From assembly GCA_022842595.1 (NCBI GenBank), contig JALHPF010000023.1, positions 1 to 64,000 on the forward strand: 64,000 nt of DNA, written 5' to 3'. The notes beneath the pieces were generated by a model. It saw only the letters and a list, made by a program, of their open reading frames with translations, was not told the DNA's origin and did not search any database. How positions within the stretch are numbered: the first letter of the stretch is position 1; every line of letters begins with the position of its first letter. Positions 51,058 to 60,366 of the stretch are shown here, one piece after another. A program made the position numbers and the translations under genes. The DNA comes from Rubrivivax sp. (GTDB lineage: Bacteria > Pseudomonadota > Gammaproteobacteria > Burkholderiales > Burkholderiaceae_C).

Positions 51058-53505
51058 ATGAAGTGGATTCGACGTGCGGCCGTTGCCGTCCTCTTGCTGC
51101 TGGCCCTGGCCGCTGCCCTGCTGTTCTGGTACGCCCAGCGTGTACTGCCGCAGACGGCCGGCAGCCTGAACCTGCCCGGCGCGAAGGCCGAAGTGCGGAT
51201 CGAGCGCGACGAGCACGGCATTCCCACGATTCGCGCCGCCAACGAGCACGACCTGGCCTGGGGCCTGGGCGTGGCCCATGCGCAGGACCGCCTGTGGCAG
51301 ATGGAAACCCATCGCCGAATCGGCGCCGGCCGCCTGGCCGAGGCTTTCGGCCCGGGGGCGCTGAATGGCGACCGCTTCCTGCGGGCTCTGGGCGTGCGCC
51401 GTGCCGCGCAGCTGCAGTGGAACAATCTTCCGGCCGAGCCGCGCGCCTTGCTGCAGGCCTACACCGACGGCATCAACGCCGTGCTCAGCGACGGCCTGCG
51501 GGCGCGGCCGCCGGAGTTCCTGATCCTGGGCCTGCGGCCCGAACCCTGGACACCGGTCGACAGCCTGGCCTGGGCCCTGATGATGGCCTGGGACCTGGGT
51601 GGCAACTGGAACAGCGAACTGCTGCGCCTGCGCCTGGCGCTGGTGATGCCGGTCCACCGCATTCAGCAGCTGCTGCCGCCTTACCCGGGCGAGGCGCCCC
51701 TGGCGGTGGCCGACTACGCGGCCTTGTTCCGCGGCCTGAAGCTGGGCACCGCCACGCAGAAGCAGGGCTGGCTCGACGGCCTGACACGCCTGGCCGATGC
51801 CGCCCCGCCTTCGGGCGTCGAAGGCGTGGGGTCGAACAACTGGGTGCTGGACGGCAGCCGCAGCGCCACCGGCCAGCCGCTGCTGGCCAACGACCCGCAT
51901 CTGAAGCTGAGCACGCCGGCCCTGTGGTACTTCGCGCGTCTGGAGGCACCTGGAATGAAGGTCGCTGGCGCGACGCTGCCCGGCTTGCCCGGGGTGGTGC
52001 TGGGCGCGAACGAACACATCGCCTGGGGCTTCACCAATACCGCGCCTGACGTGCAGGACCTGTACCTCGAGCAGGTCGACCCGGCCGACCCCGGCCGCTA
52101 CAAGACACCCGACGGCTGGGCAGCTTTCGAGACTGCCAGCGAAGTCATCCGCGTGAAGGGCCAGCCGGATGTCGAGATCACGGTGCGGCGCAGCCGCCAC
52201 GGCCCCGTCATCAGCGACGCCGGCACGGCCGACGACGTGCTCGGCCCCGCCGGCAAGCCCGCCGCCACACCCTTCGTGCTGGCGATGCGCTGGACGGCGC
52301 TGGACCCCGACAACGACGCGCTGGGCCCGGCCCTGGCCTTCAACCGGGCGAAGTCGGTCGACGAGTTCGTGGCCGCCAGCCGCAGCTGGGTGGCGCCGAT
52401 GCAGAGCATGGTGGTGGCCGACCGTGGCGGCCGCGTCGGCATGGTGGCACCCGGCCGCGTGCCGCTGCGCGGCCCCGACAACGACCTGATGGGCCTGGTG
52501 CCCGCGCCCGGCTGGGAAGCGCGCTACGACTGGGTGGGCTGGGTGCCGGCCGACGAGACACCGCGTGTGCTGGCCCCGGCCGAGGGTTTCATCGCCACTG
52601 CCAACCAGCGCATCACCGAAGCCGGCTACCCGCACTTCCTGACCAGTGAATGGGCCTTGCCCTGGCGCCAGCAGCGCATCGAACAGGTGCTGCGTTCGCG
52701 CCCGAAGCACACCCTGGAAGACATGGCCGACTTGCAAATGGACACCCGGTCGCTGGCCGTGCCGGTGCTGCTGCCCTGGCTGCTGAAGGCGCAGTCGACG
52801 CACGCCCTGGCTGTGGCAGCGCGAGCCCAGCTGGCTGGCTTCGACGGCCAGATGGCTGCGGACGCGGCTGCACCCCTGATTTTCTGGGCCTGGCAGCGGC
52901 AGCTGGCGGAAGGCCTGTTTGCCGACGACACCGGTCCCGACCTGTGGAAACGCAGCCTGCGCACCCGCACCCACAGCGACGCGCTGGCCACGCTGCTGGC
53001 GGCCGGCGACAACAGCTGGTGCGACGATCGCAACACCCCGGCGCCCGAGACCTGCGCCACGCAGTCAGACGCCGCCTTCACCCGGGCGCTCGACGAGCTC
53101 CAGGCCCGCTTCGGCACCGAACCCGCGCGCTGGCAATGGGGCCAGGCGCACCAGGCGCGGTCGGAACACCGGCCCTTCAGCCGCGTCAAGGCTCTGGCCG
53201 GGCTCTTCGAATTGCGGGTGCCGGTGGGTGGCGACACCTACACCGTGAACGTGTCGCGTGTCGGCCTGCGGCCCGACGAGACCACCGGCGAGCTGTACCT
53301 GGACGAACACGGCCCCAGCCTGCGCGCCCTGTACGACCTGGGCAACCCGGCCAATTCGCGGGTGATGCATTCCACGGGGCAGAGCGGCATCGTCTTCTCG
53401 CCGCTTTACCGCAGCTTTGTCGAAGCCTGGCGGCGTGGCGCCAGCGTGCCGCTGTGGGCCAGCGGGCCGCCAGCCCATGTGCTGGTGCTGCCGGCCCGGC
53501 CTTGA
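51058..53505 (+). CDS. Penicillin acylase-family N-terminal nucleophile hydrolase
   Basis: 815 residues. An N-terminal signal/anchor (MKWIRRAAVAVLLLLALAAA), an alpha-chain with IERDEHGIPTIRAANEHDLA and GVAHAQDRLWQME, and the beta-chain that begins at Ser259 in VGSNNWVLDG, the nucleophile exposed by self-cleavage. GQPLLANDPHLKL and FTNTAPDVQDLYLEQ are typical. The family cuts amide bonds in penicillin, N-acyl homoserine lactones or cyclic amides; the exact substrate is not readable. The ATG at 51058 gives the best signal; the longer frame from 51001 adds an unlikely leader. Periplasmic maturation is expected. Confidence 0.92.
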   Translation: MKWIRRAAVAVLLLLALAAALLFWYAQRVLPQTAGSLNLPGAKAEVRIERDEHGIPTIRAANEHDLAWGLGVAHAQDRLWQMETHRRIGAGRLAEAFGPGALNGDRFLRALGVRRAAQLQWNNLPAEPRALLQAYTDGINAVLSDGLRARPPEFLILGLRPEPWTPVDSLAWALMMAWDLGGNWNSELLRLRLALVMPVHRIQQLLPPYPGEAPLAVADYAALFRGLKLGTATQKQGWLDGLTRLADAAPPSGVEGVGSNNWVLDGSRSATGQPLLANDPHLKLSTPALWYFARLEAPGMKVAGATLPGLPGVVLGANEHIAWGFTNTAPDVQDLYLEQVDPADPGRYKTPDGWAAFETASEVIRVKGQPDVEITVRRSRHGPVISDAGTADDVLGPAGKPAATPFVLAMRWTALDPDNDALGPALAFNRAKSVDEFVAASRSWVAPMQSMVVADRGGRVGMVAPGRVPLRGPDNDLMGLVPAPGWEARYDWVGWVPADETPRVLAPAEGFIATANQRITEAGYPHFLTSEWALPWRQQRIEQVLRSRPKHTLEDMADLQMDTRSLAVPVLLPWLLKAQSTHALAVAARAQLAGFDGQMAADAAAPLIFWAWQRQLAEGLFADDTGPDLWKRSLRTRTHSDALATLLAAGDNSWCDDRNTPAPETCATQSDAAFTRALDELQARFGTEPARWQWGQAHQARSEHRPFSRVKALAGLFELRVPVGGDTYTVNVSRVGLRPDETTGELYLDEHGPSLRALYDLGNPANSRVMHSTGQSGIVFSPLYRSFVEAWRRGASVPLWASGPPAHVLVLPARP

Positions 53506-53521
53506 ACGCGGGCCTTTCTGG

Positions 53522-53848
53522 CTAGAGCGCGCCGAACTGCAGCTTGCGCTGCGCCGTGTAGGTCCACCAGGGCCGTGGCTGGGCGCCGCGCATGAAGTCG
53601 ACCGCGGCCAGGAAGGTGTCCAGCACGCAAGGGTCCTGGCGCTTGCCGGTGGTCTGGCACAGCGCCTGGTACAGCTGGAAGGCGTCGCGCGTGGTCAGTT
53701 CCTGCGGCTGCACCACGCCGATGCTGCGCAGGTCTCCGGCCAGGCTGGGGCCGATGTTGGGCAACTGTTCGAGCAGTTCACATTCACCCGCGTGGCGGGC
53801 CTTGCGCGGCTTCAGCGCACGCGGCGGCGACAGGGAGGCGGGGTTCAT
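53522..53848 (-). CDS. Cdd1-type helix-hairpin-helix protein
   Basis: 108 residues. LEQLPNIGPSLAGDLRSIGV is the helix-hairpin-helix, followed by DAFQLYQALCQTTGKRQDPC and LDTFLAAVDFMRGAQPRPWW, the full Pathogenicity locus Cdd1 pattern (related to the TfoX C-terminal domain). It probably binds DNA non-specifically, but no function is proven. It lies 4 bases downstream of the lexA stop on the same strand and may be SOS-regulated through read-through from lexA. Confidence 0.88.
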   Translation of the reverse strand: MNPASLSPPRALKPRKARHAGECELLEQLPNIGPSLAGDLRSIGVVQPQELTTRDAFQLYQALCQTTGKRQDPCVLDTFLAAVDFMRGAQPRPWWTYTAQRKLQFGAL

Positions 53849-53852
53849 GGCG

Positions 53853-54539
53853 CTACATGAGCATGGTGTTGCGGATGAGGCCGACGGCCACGCCTTCGAG
53901 CGCGAAGTCGGTTCCTGGCGGCACGACGATGGTCTTGAAGTCGGGGTTTTCGGCCAGCAGTTCGATGCGGCTGCCCACCTTGTGCAGGCGCTTGACGGTG
54001 ACGTCGTCGCCCAGCCGCGCCACGACGATCTGGCCGTTCTTGGCTTCGCTGGTCTTCTGCACGGCGAGCAGGTCGCCGTCCATGATGCCGGCGTCGCGCA
54101 TGCTCATGCCGCGCACCTTCAGCAGGTAGTCGGGGCGGCGCTGGAACAGCGAGGCCTCGAACTGGTAGGTCTGGTCGATGTGTTCCTGCGCCAGGATGGG
54201 GCTGCCGGCAGCCACCCGCCCCACCAGCGGCAGGCACAGTTGCGCCAGGTTGGGCATGGGCAGGCTGTACTGCTTGCCGTACTGGCTGAGCCGCGCCTCG
54301 GCCAGCGAACGCAGCGTGTCGCTTTTCAGCCGGATGCCGCGCGAAGTGCCGCTGACGAGCTCGAGCACGCCCTTGCGCGCCAATGCCTGCAGGTGTTCTT
54401 CGGCGGCGTTGGCCGACTTGAAGCCCAGTTCGGCCGCGATCTCGGCGCGCGTGGGTGGGGCGCCGGTGCGTTCGATGGCGCTCTGCACCAGGTCCAGAAT
54501 CTGCTGCTGGCGCGGCGTGAGCTTGGGGCTTTCGTTCAT
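53853..54539 (-). CDS. lexA: LexA, SOS-response repressor and self-cleaving protease
   Basis: 228 residues. The winged helix-turn-helix occupies about 1-70 ([20 protein letters not shown]). The self-cleavage site is Ala111-Gly112 (RVAAGSP); catalytic Ser146 (RGMSMRDAG) and Lys183 (DDVTVKRL) are present. It represses DNA-repair genes until RecA filaments trigger cleavage; imuA-imuB at the start of the window are typical members of its regulon. The ATG at 54537-54539 has GAGAGG about 8 bases upstream. A possible LexA box lies between lexA and the divergent asparaginase gene. The Cdd1-type gene follows closely. Confidence 0.96.
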   Translation of the reverse strand: MNESPKLTPRQQQILDLVQSAIERTGAPPTRAEIAAELGFKSANAAEEHLQALARKGVLELVSGTSRGIRLKSDTLRSLAEARLSQYGKQYSLPMPNLAQLCLPLVGRVAAGSPILAQEHIDQTYQFEASLFQRRPDYLLKVRGMSMRDAGIMDGDLLAVQKTSEAKNGQIVVARLGDDVTVKRLHKVGSRIELLAENPDFKTIVVPPGTDFALEGVAVGLIRNTMLM

Positions 54540-54604
54540 GTGTGAACCTCTCGCGAACTGAGTCTTCTCGGCTGTCTCTTCCGGACTGTCGTTTTGTCCA
54601 GCCA

Positions 54605-54620
54605 CTGTATTTTCATCCAT
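54605..54620. promoter_or_regulatory. Candidate LexA (SOS) box
   Basis: CTGTATTTTCATCCAT is CTG-N10-CAT, one base away from CTG-N10-CAG, with an AT-rich core. It lies 65 bases upstream of the lexA ATG, as expected for autoregulation, and within the putative spacer of a promoter toward the asparaginase gene (TTGTCC at 54594-54599 and CATAAA at 54618-54623). Confidence 0.45.
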
Positions 54621-54631
54621 AAACCAGGCCC

Positions 54632-55606
54632 ATGGCAAATACCCTGCCGCATCTGCTCTTGATCGCCACGGGCGGCACCATCGCCGGCCGCGCGGCGCGC
54701 GCTGACGACAACGTCGGCTACCGCGCGGGTGAAGTTGGCGCCGCCGATCTGGTGGCCGCCGTGCCGGCACTGGCCGGCACGGCGCTGCGTACGCTGCAGC
54801 TCGCGCAGATGGACAGCAAGGACATGTCGAACGCGCTCTGGCAGGCCCTCGTGCAGACCCTTCAGACCGAGCTCGCGCGCGACGATGTGACGGGTGTAGT
54901 GATCACCCACGGCACTGACACCCTGGAAGAAACCGCCTTCTTCCTTCAGCGCGTGCTGGCCCCCGTCAAGCCGGTGGTGCTGACGGCGGCGATGCGCCCG
55001 GCCACTTCGCTGCAGGCCGACGGCCCGCAGAACTTGCTGGACGCGGTGGTCGTGGCGCAGACGTCAGGCGCCCGTGGCGTACTGCTGGCCTTCGGTGGCC
55101 AGGTGCATGCGGGCGACGAAGTGCGCAAGGTCGACGCCTACCGCTTGCAGGCCTTCGACTCCGCCCCGGCCGGGCCGCTGGCGTTGGTCGAAGAAGGCCG
55201 CGTACTGCCGCTGCGGCCGTGGCCGCAGGGGCGGGCGCTGGGGGCGGCCGTGTGTGAACGGCCGCTGGCGCAGTGGCCTCGCGTGGGCTGGATCACCAGC
55301 CACGCCGGCTTCGATGCAGCGCTGGTCGACGCCGCCGTGGCCTCGGGTTTCGACGGTCTCGTTCTGGCCGGCACCGGCAACGGCACGCTGCATGCCGACC
55401 TGGAAGCAGCGGCCGCGCGTGCGCAGGCGGCGGGCGTGACGCTGAGGCTCAGCACCCGCTGCGCCAGCGGCCGCGTGGTCGGCGGCGGGCCGCGAGGCTG
55501 GCCCGTCAGCGCCGAGTCCAGTCCGGCTCAGGCGCGCGTGGCGCTGTTGCTCGACCTTCTCGCGAAAACGGCCACCCCCAGCACGCCCAGGAGCATCAGC
55601 GCGTAG
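54632..55606 (+). CDS. Asparaginase (type II-like fold, no signal peptide)
   Basis: 324 residues. [14 protein letters not shown] (about 10-23) and [14 protein letters not shown] (about 88-101) carry the two catalytic threonines and the Asp/Lys relay region. [19 protein letters not shown] is conserved. It hydrolyses asparagine to aspartate and ammonia. There is no export signal, so it should be cytoplasmic. The last 79 bases overlap the 3' end of the PEP-CTERM protein gene on the other strand. The low-complexity ending [12 protein letters not shown] lies wholly in that overlap and may be a consequence of it. Confidence 0.92.
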   Translation: MANTLPHLLLIATGGTIAGRAARADDNVGYRAGEVGAADLVAAVPALAGTALRTLQLAQMDSKDMSNALWQALVQTLQTELARDDVTGVVITHGTDTLEETAFFLQRVLAPVKPVVLTAAMRPATSLQADGPQNLLDAVVVAQTSGARGVLLAFGGQVHAGDEVRKVDAYRLQAFDSAPAGPLALVEEGRVLPLRPWPQGRALGAAVCERPLAQWPRVGWITSHAGFDAALVDAAVASGFDGLVLAGTGNGTLHADLEAAAARAQAAGVTLRLSTRCASGRVVGGGPRGWPVSAESSPAQARVALLLDLLAKTATPSTPRSISA

Positions 55607-57171
55607 GTGGCGGGCTCGGGCACTGGCGAGATCTCGTAGAGCACCGTGCGGTTCGACAGGCCACCGGCAACGATGCTGTCCGCGGTCGACTCATGCGCGA
55701 CGGCCAGGAAGAAACGGCCATTGCTTTCGAAGGCCACCAGGCCTTCCGGCCGCAGCACGCTGCTGTCTGCCGAAACAAGCATGTCCAGGAAGGTGGCATT
55801 GGCCGGATCGGTGATGTCGTAGATGGCCACCGCGCTGCGGCTGGTGCGTTCCAGGCCGATGAAAGCCAGCGTGCGGCCGGCCAGTGTGAAGATCGCCACG
55901 CCTTCGGGCTCGACGCCCTTGTCGTCGCTGCGGCCGTCGGCGTAGACACCGGCGGCGAACGCGGCCAGTTCGAGCTGGTTGCCGCTGTCGAAGACGAGGT
56001 TGCCGTTGGCATCGCGGATCGAGAACGACCGGCCGCCCAGCGTGAAGATCTCGGTCATCGGGGTGCCGTTGGGCAGATCACCCGTGGCGCCGTTGCGCAG
56101 GACGTTCAGGCGGCCGAGGTTGGCGTTCTGCTTCAGGTCGGCGGCGTTGGGGAAGGCCGTGGGGTCCAGCACATAGCCGCTGTTGCCCAGGCGCACGATG
56201 TCGGCATCGTCGACGAAGGCGTCACCCTCGTTGGCCATCACGTAGAAGGCCTGGCCGCCGGCACTGAAGCTGACGATGGCGTCGGGCATGTACAGGCCCT
56301 TCACCGGCACGCTGCGGAAGTTGCCGACGGCGCTGTCCTGGTCGCTCGGGTCGATGCCGTTGCCGGGTGCGCTGAAGTCCTTGCTGCCCAGGGGCAGGAT
56401 GCGCGTGAACTGGCCGGTCTGCAGGTTCAGTTCGGCGATCGCGTTGTTCTCCTGCAGCGTCACCTGCGCGGTCAGGCCGTTCGGGGCGATGGCGATGTAC
56501 TCGGGTTCCAGCGCGACCGACGCCGCCACGCCTGCCTGGATGCGCACACCGCTGGCACGCAGCGCGGCTTCCTGGCCGTCGAAGGCGCCGAAGCCGGCGG
56601 TCGACACCGTCGTGCTGAACGTGCCGCTGCGGTTCACGTCGATCAGGCTGACGCTGCCGGCCGGGTTGTTGGCATCGCTCTGGCGCTCGCCCTCGTTGGC
56701 CACCAGTAGCCGTGTGCCGCCCGGTGCCCAGGCCAGCATGTCGGGCACGGCGCCGACGGCGACACCACCCAGCAGCGACGCGCTGGCGCCCTGGGCCAGG
56801 AAGGCCGTGGTGTCGAAGAACTGCACGCTGCCAGGCAGGCCGGCATCGCTGCTGTTGGCGAAGGCCAGCGCCAGGGTGTTGCCACTGATGGCGATGCTGT
56901 TGATGTTGCCGAAAGCGCTGGTCGTGAAGGTCTGGATGCGGTTGCCGCCCAGGTCGAGCACGTCCAGGCCGTTGCCGCCGATGACCCAGAGCGCGTTGCT
57001 GGCGGCGTCCCACACCGGGATTTCGGCGGAACGGCCGATCGTCGGGGCCACGTTATGGTTGAAGGTCCACAGCGGCGTGATCGCGGCGATCGGGTTGGCG
57101 GCCAGGGCCGGTGTCACGAAGGCCAGTGCCGTGGCAGCGGCGAGCAGGGAAAGGGTGGGGTGGCGTGTCAC
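55528..57171 (-). CDS. Choice-of-anchor I family surface protein with PEP-CTERM signal
   Basis: 547 residues. Signal (LSLLAAATALAFVTPALA, cut near residue 24), a long beta-propeller-like region with repeated VANEGE-type motifs (LLVANEGERQSDANNPAGSV and FYVMANEGDAFVDDADIV), GVEPEGVAIFTLAGRTLAFI and the C-terminal sorting signal [20 protein letters not shown] plus ARRSS. The domain resembles alkaline-phosphatase-like surface proteins. The PEP-CTERM system sends the protein to the cell surface through an exosortase, which must be coded elsewhere. The GTG start (57169-57171) has CAGGAGA about 8 bases upstream. Its 3' end runs antisense to the asparaginase gene. Confidence 0.9.
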   Translation of the reverse strand: MTRHPTLSLLAAATALAFVTPALAANPIAAITPLWTFNHNVAPTIGRSAEIPVWDAASNALWVIGGNGLDVLDLGGNRIQTFTTSAFGNINSIAISGNTLALAFANSSDAGLPGSVQFFDTTAFLAQGASASLLGGVAVGAVPDMLAWAPGGTRLLVANEGERQSDANNPAGSVSLIDVNRSGTFSTTVSTAGFGAFDGQEAALRASGVRIQAGVAASVALEPEYIAIAPNGLTAQVTLQENNAIAELNLQTGQFTRILPLGSKDFSAPGNGIDPSDQDSAVGNFRSVPVKGLYMPDAIVSFSAGGQAFYVMANEGDAFVDDADIVRLGNSGYVLDPTAFPNAADLKQNANLGRLNVLRNGATGDLPNGTPMTEIFTLGGRSFSIRDANGNLVFDSGNQLELAAFAAGVYADGRSDDKGVEPEGVAIFTLAGRTLAFIGLERTSRSAVAIYDITDPANATFLDMLVSADSSVLRPEGLVAFESNGRFFLAVAHESTADSIVAGGLSNRTVLYEISPVPEPATYALMLLGVLGVAVFARRSSNSATRA

Positions 57172-57294
57172 GGTCGGGTCTCCTGTCGTCGACGAAACCC
57201 TGACGGTAGAAACCCCCTGTGACGAAGCCGTGACGGCCGCGCCAGCAGGGGGTCGATGTCGCCCCCGGGTCACGGGGGTGTCATCAGGCGGTCT

Positions 57295-57729
57295 TCAGAC
57301 CACCTTCAACGTCACCTCGATGTTGCCGCGCGTGGCGTTGCTGTAGGGGCAGACCTCGTGTGCGGTGGCCACGAGGGCCTCGGCCGCGGCGCGGTCCATG
57401 CCCGGAATGCTGATGGCCATGTCCACCGAGATGCCGAAGGCGCCGGCCTTGCCCGTCATCGGGCCGATGGCGACGTCGGACGTGATCGACACTTCGGCCG
57501 GCAGGCTGAGCTTCTGGCGTGCGGCCACGGCCTTCATCGCGCCGATGAAGCAAGCCGAATAGCCTGCAGCGAACAGCTGCTCGGGGTTCGTGCCCAGACC
57601 GTCGTCGCCACCCAATGCCTTGGGCGTGGACAGGGTGACGGACAGGCGGTCGTCGCTGCTCTTGGCGGTGCCGGTGCGGCCGCCGGTGGCAGTGGCGTGG
57701 GCGGTGTAGATCTTGGCGTCGATGGCCAT
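57295..57729 (-). CDS. ohr: Organic hydroperoxide resistance protein Ohr
   Basis: 144 residues, OsmC/Ohr family. The reactive Cys60 is in [14 protein letters not shown] and Cys127 in [14 protein letters not shown], the two thiols of the peroxidase cycle; Arg29 fits the catalytic Arg in [14 protein letters not shown]. It reduces organic hydroperoxides with lipoylated proteins as electron donor. It lies 29 bases downstream of ohrR on the same strand. An ohrR-ohr operon under self-control is the usual layout. The segment 57211-57290 after the stop contains GC hairpins but no T-run. Confidence 0.95.
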   Translation of the reverse strand: MAIDAKIYTAHATATGGRTGTAKSSDDRLSVTLSTPKALGGDDGLGTNPEQLFAAGYSACFIGAMKAVAARQKLSLPAEVSITSDVAIGPMTGKAGAFGISVDMAISIPGMDRAAAEALVATAHEVCPYSNATRGNIEVTLKVV

Positions 57730-57758
57730 GGTGAAACTCCTTCGGGGGTGGGCGGCGT

Positions 57759-58247
57759 TCAGGCCGCGGTGGGGATGGGGTTGGCTTGCAGCTGGTCGCG
57801 CAGCGTCTTCAGCCGGGTGGTGAGTTGCTGCAGTTCGTCGAGCTCGCAGCCGCTGGCGCAGGCCACGGCGGCGGGCACGGCGGCAGCGCGGGCCCTGAGC
57901 TGGCGCCCGGCAGCCGACAGCTGCAGCAGCACACGGCGTTCGTCGGCGGAATCGCGCAGCCGCTGCAGCAAGCCGGCCGCTTCCAGGCGCTTGAGCAAGG
58001 GCGTCAGCGTGCCGGAGTCCAGGGCCAGCCGTTCGCCCAGCTGCGACACCGTGATGCCATCGGCTTCCCACAGCACCAGCAGCACCAGGTATTGCGGGTA
58101 GGTCAGGCCCAGCGGTTCGAGCAGGGGCTTGTAGAGCTTGGTCATGGCGAGCGACGCGGAATACAGCGCGAAGCAGAGCTGGTGGTCCAGGCGCAGCCAG
58201 TCGGACGAGGCGACGTCTGCGGGACGGGGGGTGGCGGCGCGAGGCAT
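57759..58247 (-). CDS. ohrR: OhrR, MarR-family organic-peroxide sensing repressor
   Basis: 162 residues. [20 protein letters not shown] has the sensing Cys25; [20 protein letters not shown] and [20 protein letters not shown] form the winged helix. Cys130 and Cys134 near the C-terminus allow a disulfide with the partner subunit, as in the 2-Cys OhrR of Xanthomonas. Oxidation by organic hydroperoxides releases the DNA. The promoter contains ACAATT-T-AATTGT in its spacer and a -10 6 bases before the ATG, so it is self-repressed and likely leaderless. It is the first gene of the ohrR-ohr operon. Confidence 0.93.
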   Translation of the reverse strand: MPRAATPRPADVASSDWLRLDHQLCFALYSASLAMTKLYKPLLEPLGLTYPQYLVLLVLWEADGITVSQLGERLALDSGTLTPLLKRLEAAGLLQRLRDSADERRVLLQLSAAGRQLRARAAAVPAAVACASGCELDELQQLTTRLKTLRDQLQANPIPTAA

Positions 58248-58253
58248 GGCAGA

Positions 58254-58290
58254 AATATGGCGAACAATTTAATTGTGCGCAATGTAATTG
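58254..58290 (-). promoter_or_regulatory. ohrR promoter with OhrR operator in the spacer
   Basis: On the minus strand: -35 TTGCGC (58282-58277), 17-base spacer, -10 CATATT (58259-58254), 6 bases, then ATG. The spacer contains ACAATT-T-AATTGT (58264-58276), a perfect palindrome matching the OhrR-type box, and a second half-site CAAT-GTA-ATTG lies at 58280-58290 over the -35. The layout is the same as at the tetR gene. Confidence 0.65.
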
Positions 58291-58316
58291 CCCCACCGCG
58301 AGCGCGGTGGAATCGT

Positions 58317-60290
58317 TCAGGCCTCGGCGTTGATGGCTTCGATCTCGCCCTGGACTTCGAGCCAGCGCTCTTCCAGCTTCGTGACTTCGGCGGCGATGTG
58401 GTTCAGGCGACGACCGATGTCGGCCATGCCGCCGGTGGGCAGCTTGCCGCGTTCGAGCTGGCCTTCGAGGTCTTTCTGCTCGTTCGACAGCGCCAGCAGC
58501 CGTGCGTCGATCTGCTGCACTTCCATGCGCAACGGCCGGGTGCGGTTGGCCAATTGCGAGCGAGCCTGCGCGCCTTGCTTGCGGTCGTCCCGGCCAGCGC
58601 TCTTCTGCGGCGACTTTGTCGCTGGCGCGGGCGCCGCGACCGCTTGTGCTGCGGCGGCCAGGGCGTTGCCCGGCACCGGCGGCGGTTCCTGGCCCTTGGA
58701 CAAGGCGCGCGACACGTCGAGCAGCCACTTCTGGTAGTCGTCCAGGTCGCCGTCGAACGGCGCCACGCCGCCACGCGTGACCAGCCAGAACTCGTCGCAG
58801 ACTTCGCGCAGCAGCGCGCGGTCGTGGCTGACGAGCATGACCGTGCCTTCGAACTCGTTCAGCGCGATCGACAGTGCCTCGCGCGTGGTCAGGTCCAGGT
58901 GGTTGGTCGGCTCGTCCATGAGCAGCAGGTTCGGCCGCTGCCAGACCAGCATCGCCAGCACCAGGCGAGCCTTCTCGCCGCCCGACAGCGAACCCACCGC
59001 CTGCGTCACCATTGCGCCGGTGAAGCGGAAGGTGCCGAGGAAGTCGCGCAGTTCCTGTTCGCGGCCGGCGGGGCCGACGTCGCGCGCCAGACGCACCATG
59101 TGCATCAGCGGGCCGTCGTCCATCGACAGCACGTCCAGTTCCTGCTGCGCGAAGTAGCCGATGCTCAGGCCCTTGCCTTCGGTCATCACGCCGCCCAGCG
59201 GCGCCAGCGCCTTGGCGATGGTCTTGACCAGGGTGCTCTTGCCCTGGCCGTTGGCGCCCAGGATGCCGATGCGCTGGCCGGCCAGCACCGAACGGCTGAT
59301 GTTGCCGACGATCTGCGTGCTGCCGTAGCCGCACTGCAGGCGGTCGAACGACAGCATCGGGTTGGGCAGGCTCAATGGCTCGCGGAACTCGAAGTTGAAG
59401 TCGCTGGCGGTGAGCACCGGCGCCAGCTTTTCCATTCGCGCCAGTGCCTTCACGCGGCTCTGCGCCTGCTTGGCCTTGCTCGCCTTGGCCTTGAAGCGGT
59501 CGATGAACTTCTGCAGGTGGGCGATGCGGTCCTGCTGCTTGCCGAAGGCCGCGGACGCCTGCGACAGGCGTTCGGCGCGCATTTCCTCGAACGCGCTGTA
59601 GTTGCCGGTGTAGCGCGTCAGCGTGCATTCGTCGAGGTGGACGATGACGCGGCAGATGGCGTCCAGGAACTCGCGGTCGTGGCTGATCACCACCATCAGC
59701 CCGTCGAAGCGCTTCAGCCAGGCCTCCAGCCAGACCAGCGCATCCAGGTCCAGGTGGTTGGTGGGCTCGTCCAGCAGCAGCAGGTCGGCCGGGCACATCA
59801 GTGCGCGCGCCAGCTGCAGGCGCATGCGCCAGCCGCCGGAGAAGCTGTTCACCGGCTGGTCCAGTTCTGCGCCCTTGAATCCCAGGCCCAGCAGCAGCGC
59901 CTGGGCACGGGCGGGGGCGTCGAAGGCGCCGGCCTCGTCCAGCGCCACGTGGGCATGGGCCATGGCCTCGCCGTCGTCGGCGGCTTCGGCGGCGGCCAGT
60001 TCGGCCTGCGCTTCCATCAGCGGGATGTCGCCCTGCAGCACGAAGTCGGTCGCGCCGTCCTCGGTCTCGGGCATGTCCTGTGCGACTTCGCCGACCCGCC
60101 AGCGTGGCGGGATCTCGACATCGCCGGCGTCGGCCTGCAAGCGGTGCGTGAGCAGGCTGAACAGACTGGACTTGCCGGCGCCGTTGCGGCCGATCAGGCC
60201 CACCTTCTCGCCGGGCTGCAGCACGACGCTGGCCTTCTGCAGGACGACCTTGACGCCGCGGCGCAGGGTGATGTCGCGGATCGTGATCAC
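58317..60290 (-). CDS. ABC-F family ATPase (YheS type)
   Basis: 657 residues with two ABC domains and no membrane segment. Walker [10 protein letters not shown] (about 35-43) and GANGQGKST (about 344-352); signatures NSFSGGW and SLSGGEKAR; Walker [13 protein letters not shown] and [13 protein letters not shown] linker between the domains is Lys/Ala-rich ([20 protein letters not shown]), as in ABC-F proteins that enter the ribosome E site. A C-terminal helical extension follows ([20 protein letters not shown]). The closest class is YheS/Uup. It probably helps stalled ribosomes. It is 76 bases downstream of prmB on the same strand. Confidence 0.92.
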   Translation of the reverse strand: MITIRDITLRRGVKVVLQKASVVLQPGEKVGLIGRNGAGKSSLFSLLTHRLQADAGDVEIPPRWRVGEVAQDMPETEDGATDFVLQGDIPLMEAQAELAAAEAADDGEAMAHAHVALDEAGAFDAPARAQALLLGLGFKGAELDQPVNSFSGGWRMRLQLARALMCPADLLLLDEPTNHLDLDALVWLEAWLKRFDGLMVVISHDREFLDAICRVIVHLDECTLTRYTGNYSAFEEMRAERLSQASAAFGKQQDRIAHLQKFIDRFKAKASKAKQAQSRVKALARMEKLAPVLTASDFNFEFREPLSLPNPMLSFDRLQCGYGSTQIVGNISRSVLAGQRIGILGANGQGKSTLVKTIAKALAPLGGVMTEGKGLSIGYFAQQELDVLSMDDGPLMHMVRLARDVGPAGREQELRDFLGTFRFTGAMVTQAVGSLSGGEKARLVLAMLVWQRPNLLLMDEPTNHLDLTTREALSIALNEFEGTVMLVSHDRALLREVCDEFWLVTRGGVAPFDGDLDDYQKWLLDVSRALSKGQEPPPVPGNALAAAAQAVAAPAPATKSPQKSAGRDDRKQGAQARSQLANRTRPLRMEVQQIDARLLALSNEQKDLEGQLERGKLPTGGMADIGRRLNHIAAEVTKLEERWLEVQGEIEAINAEA

Positions 60291-60324
60291 TGAATCACCT
60301 GCCGGGCCGTCCCAAAGGTGATTC

Positions 60325-60366
60325 GCGCCCCCTCGGGGGGCAGCGAGCGCAAGCGAGCGTGGGGGC
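60325..60366. repeat. Short GC-rich repeat next to the prmB stop
   Basis: Starts GCGCCCCCTCGGGGGGCAGC, goes on with a GAGCG-CAAGC-GAGCG step and ends TGGGGGC, directly against the prmB stop at 60367. It contains a GCCCCC-TCG-GGGGGC hairpin. From memory, very similar strings (CCCCCTCGGGGGGCAGCGA) are scattered between genes in many Burkholderiales genomes; a genome search would confirm it. Confidence 0.6.

Noticed and set aside
57205..57290. GC hairpins after ohr as a terminator
   Set aside because: Two stems (ACCCCCTG with CAGGGGGT; CCCCCG with CGGGGG) are present, but no T-run follows on either strand.
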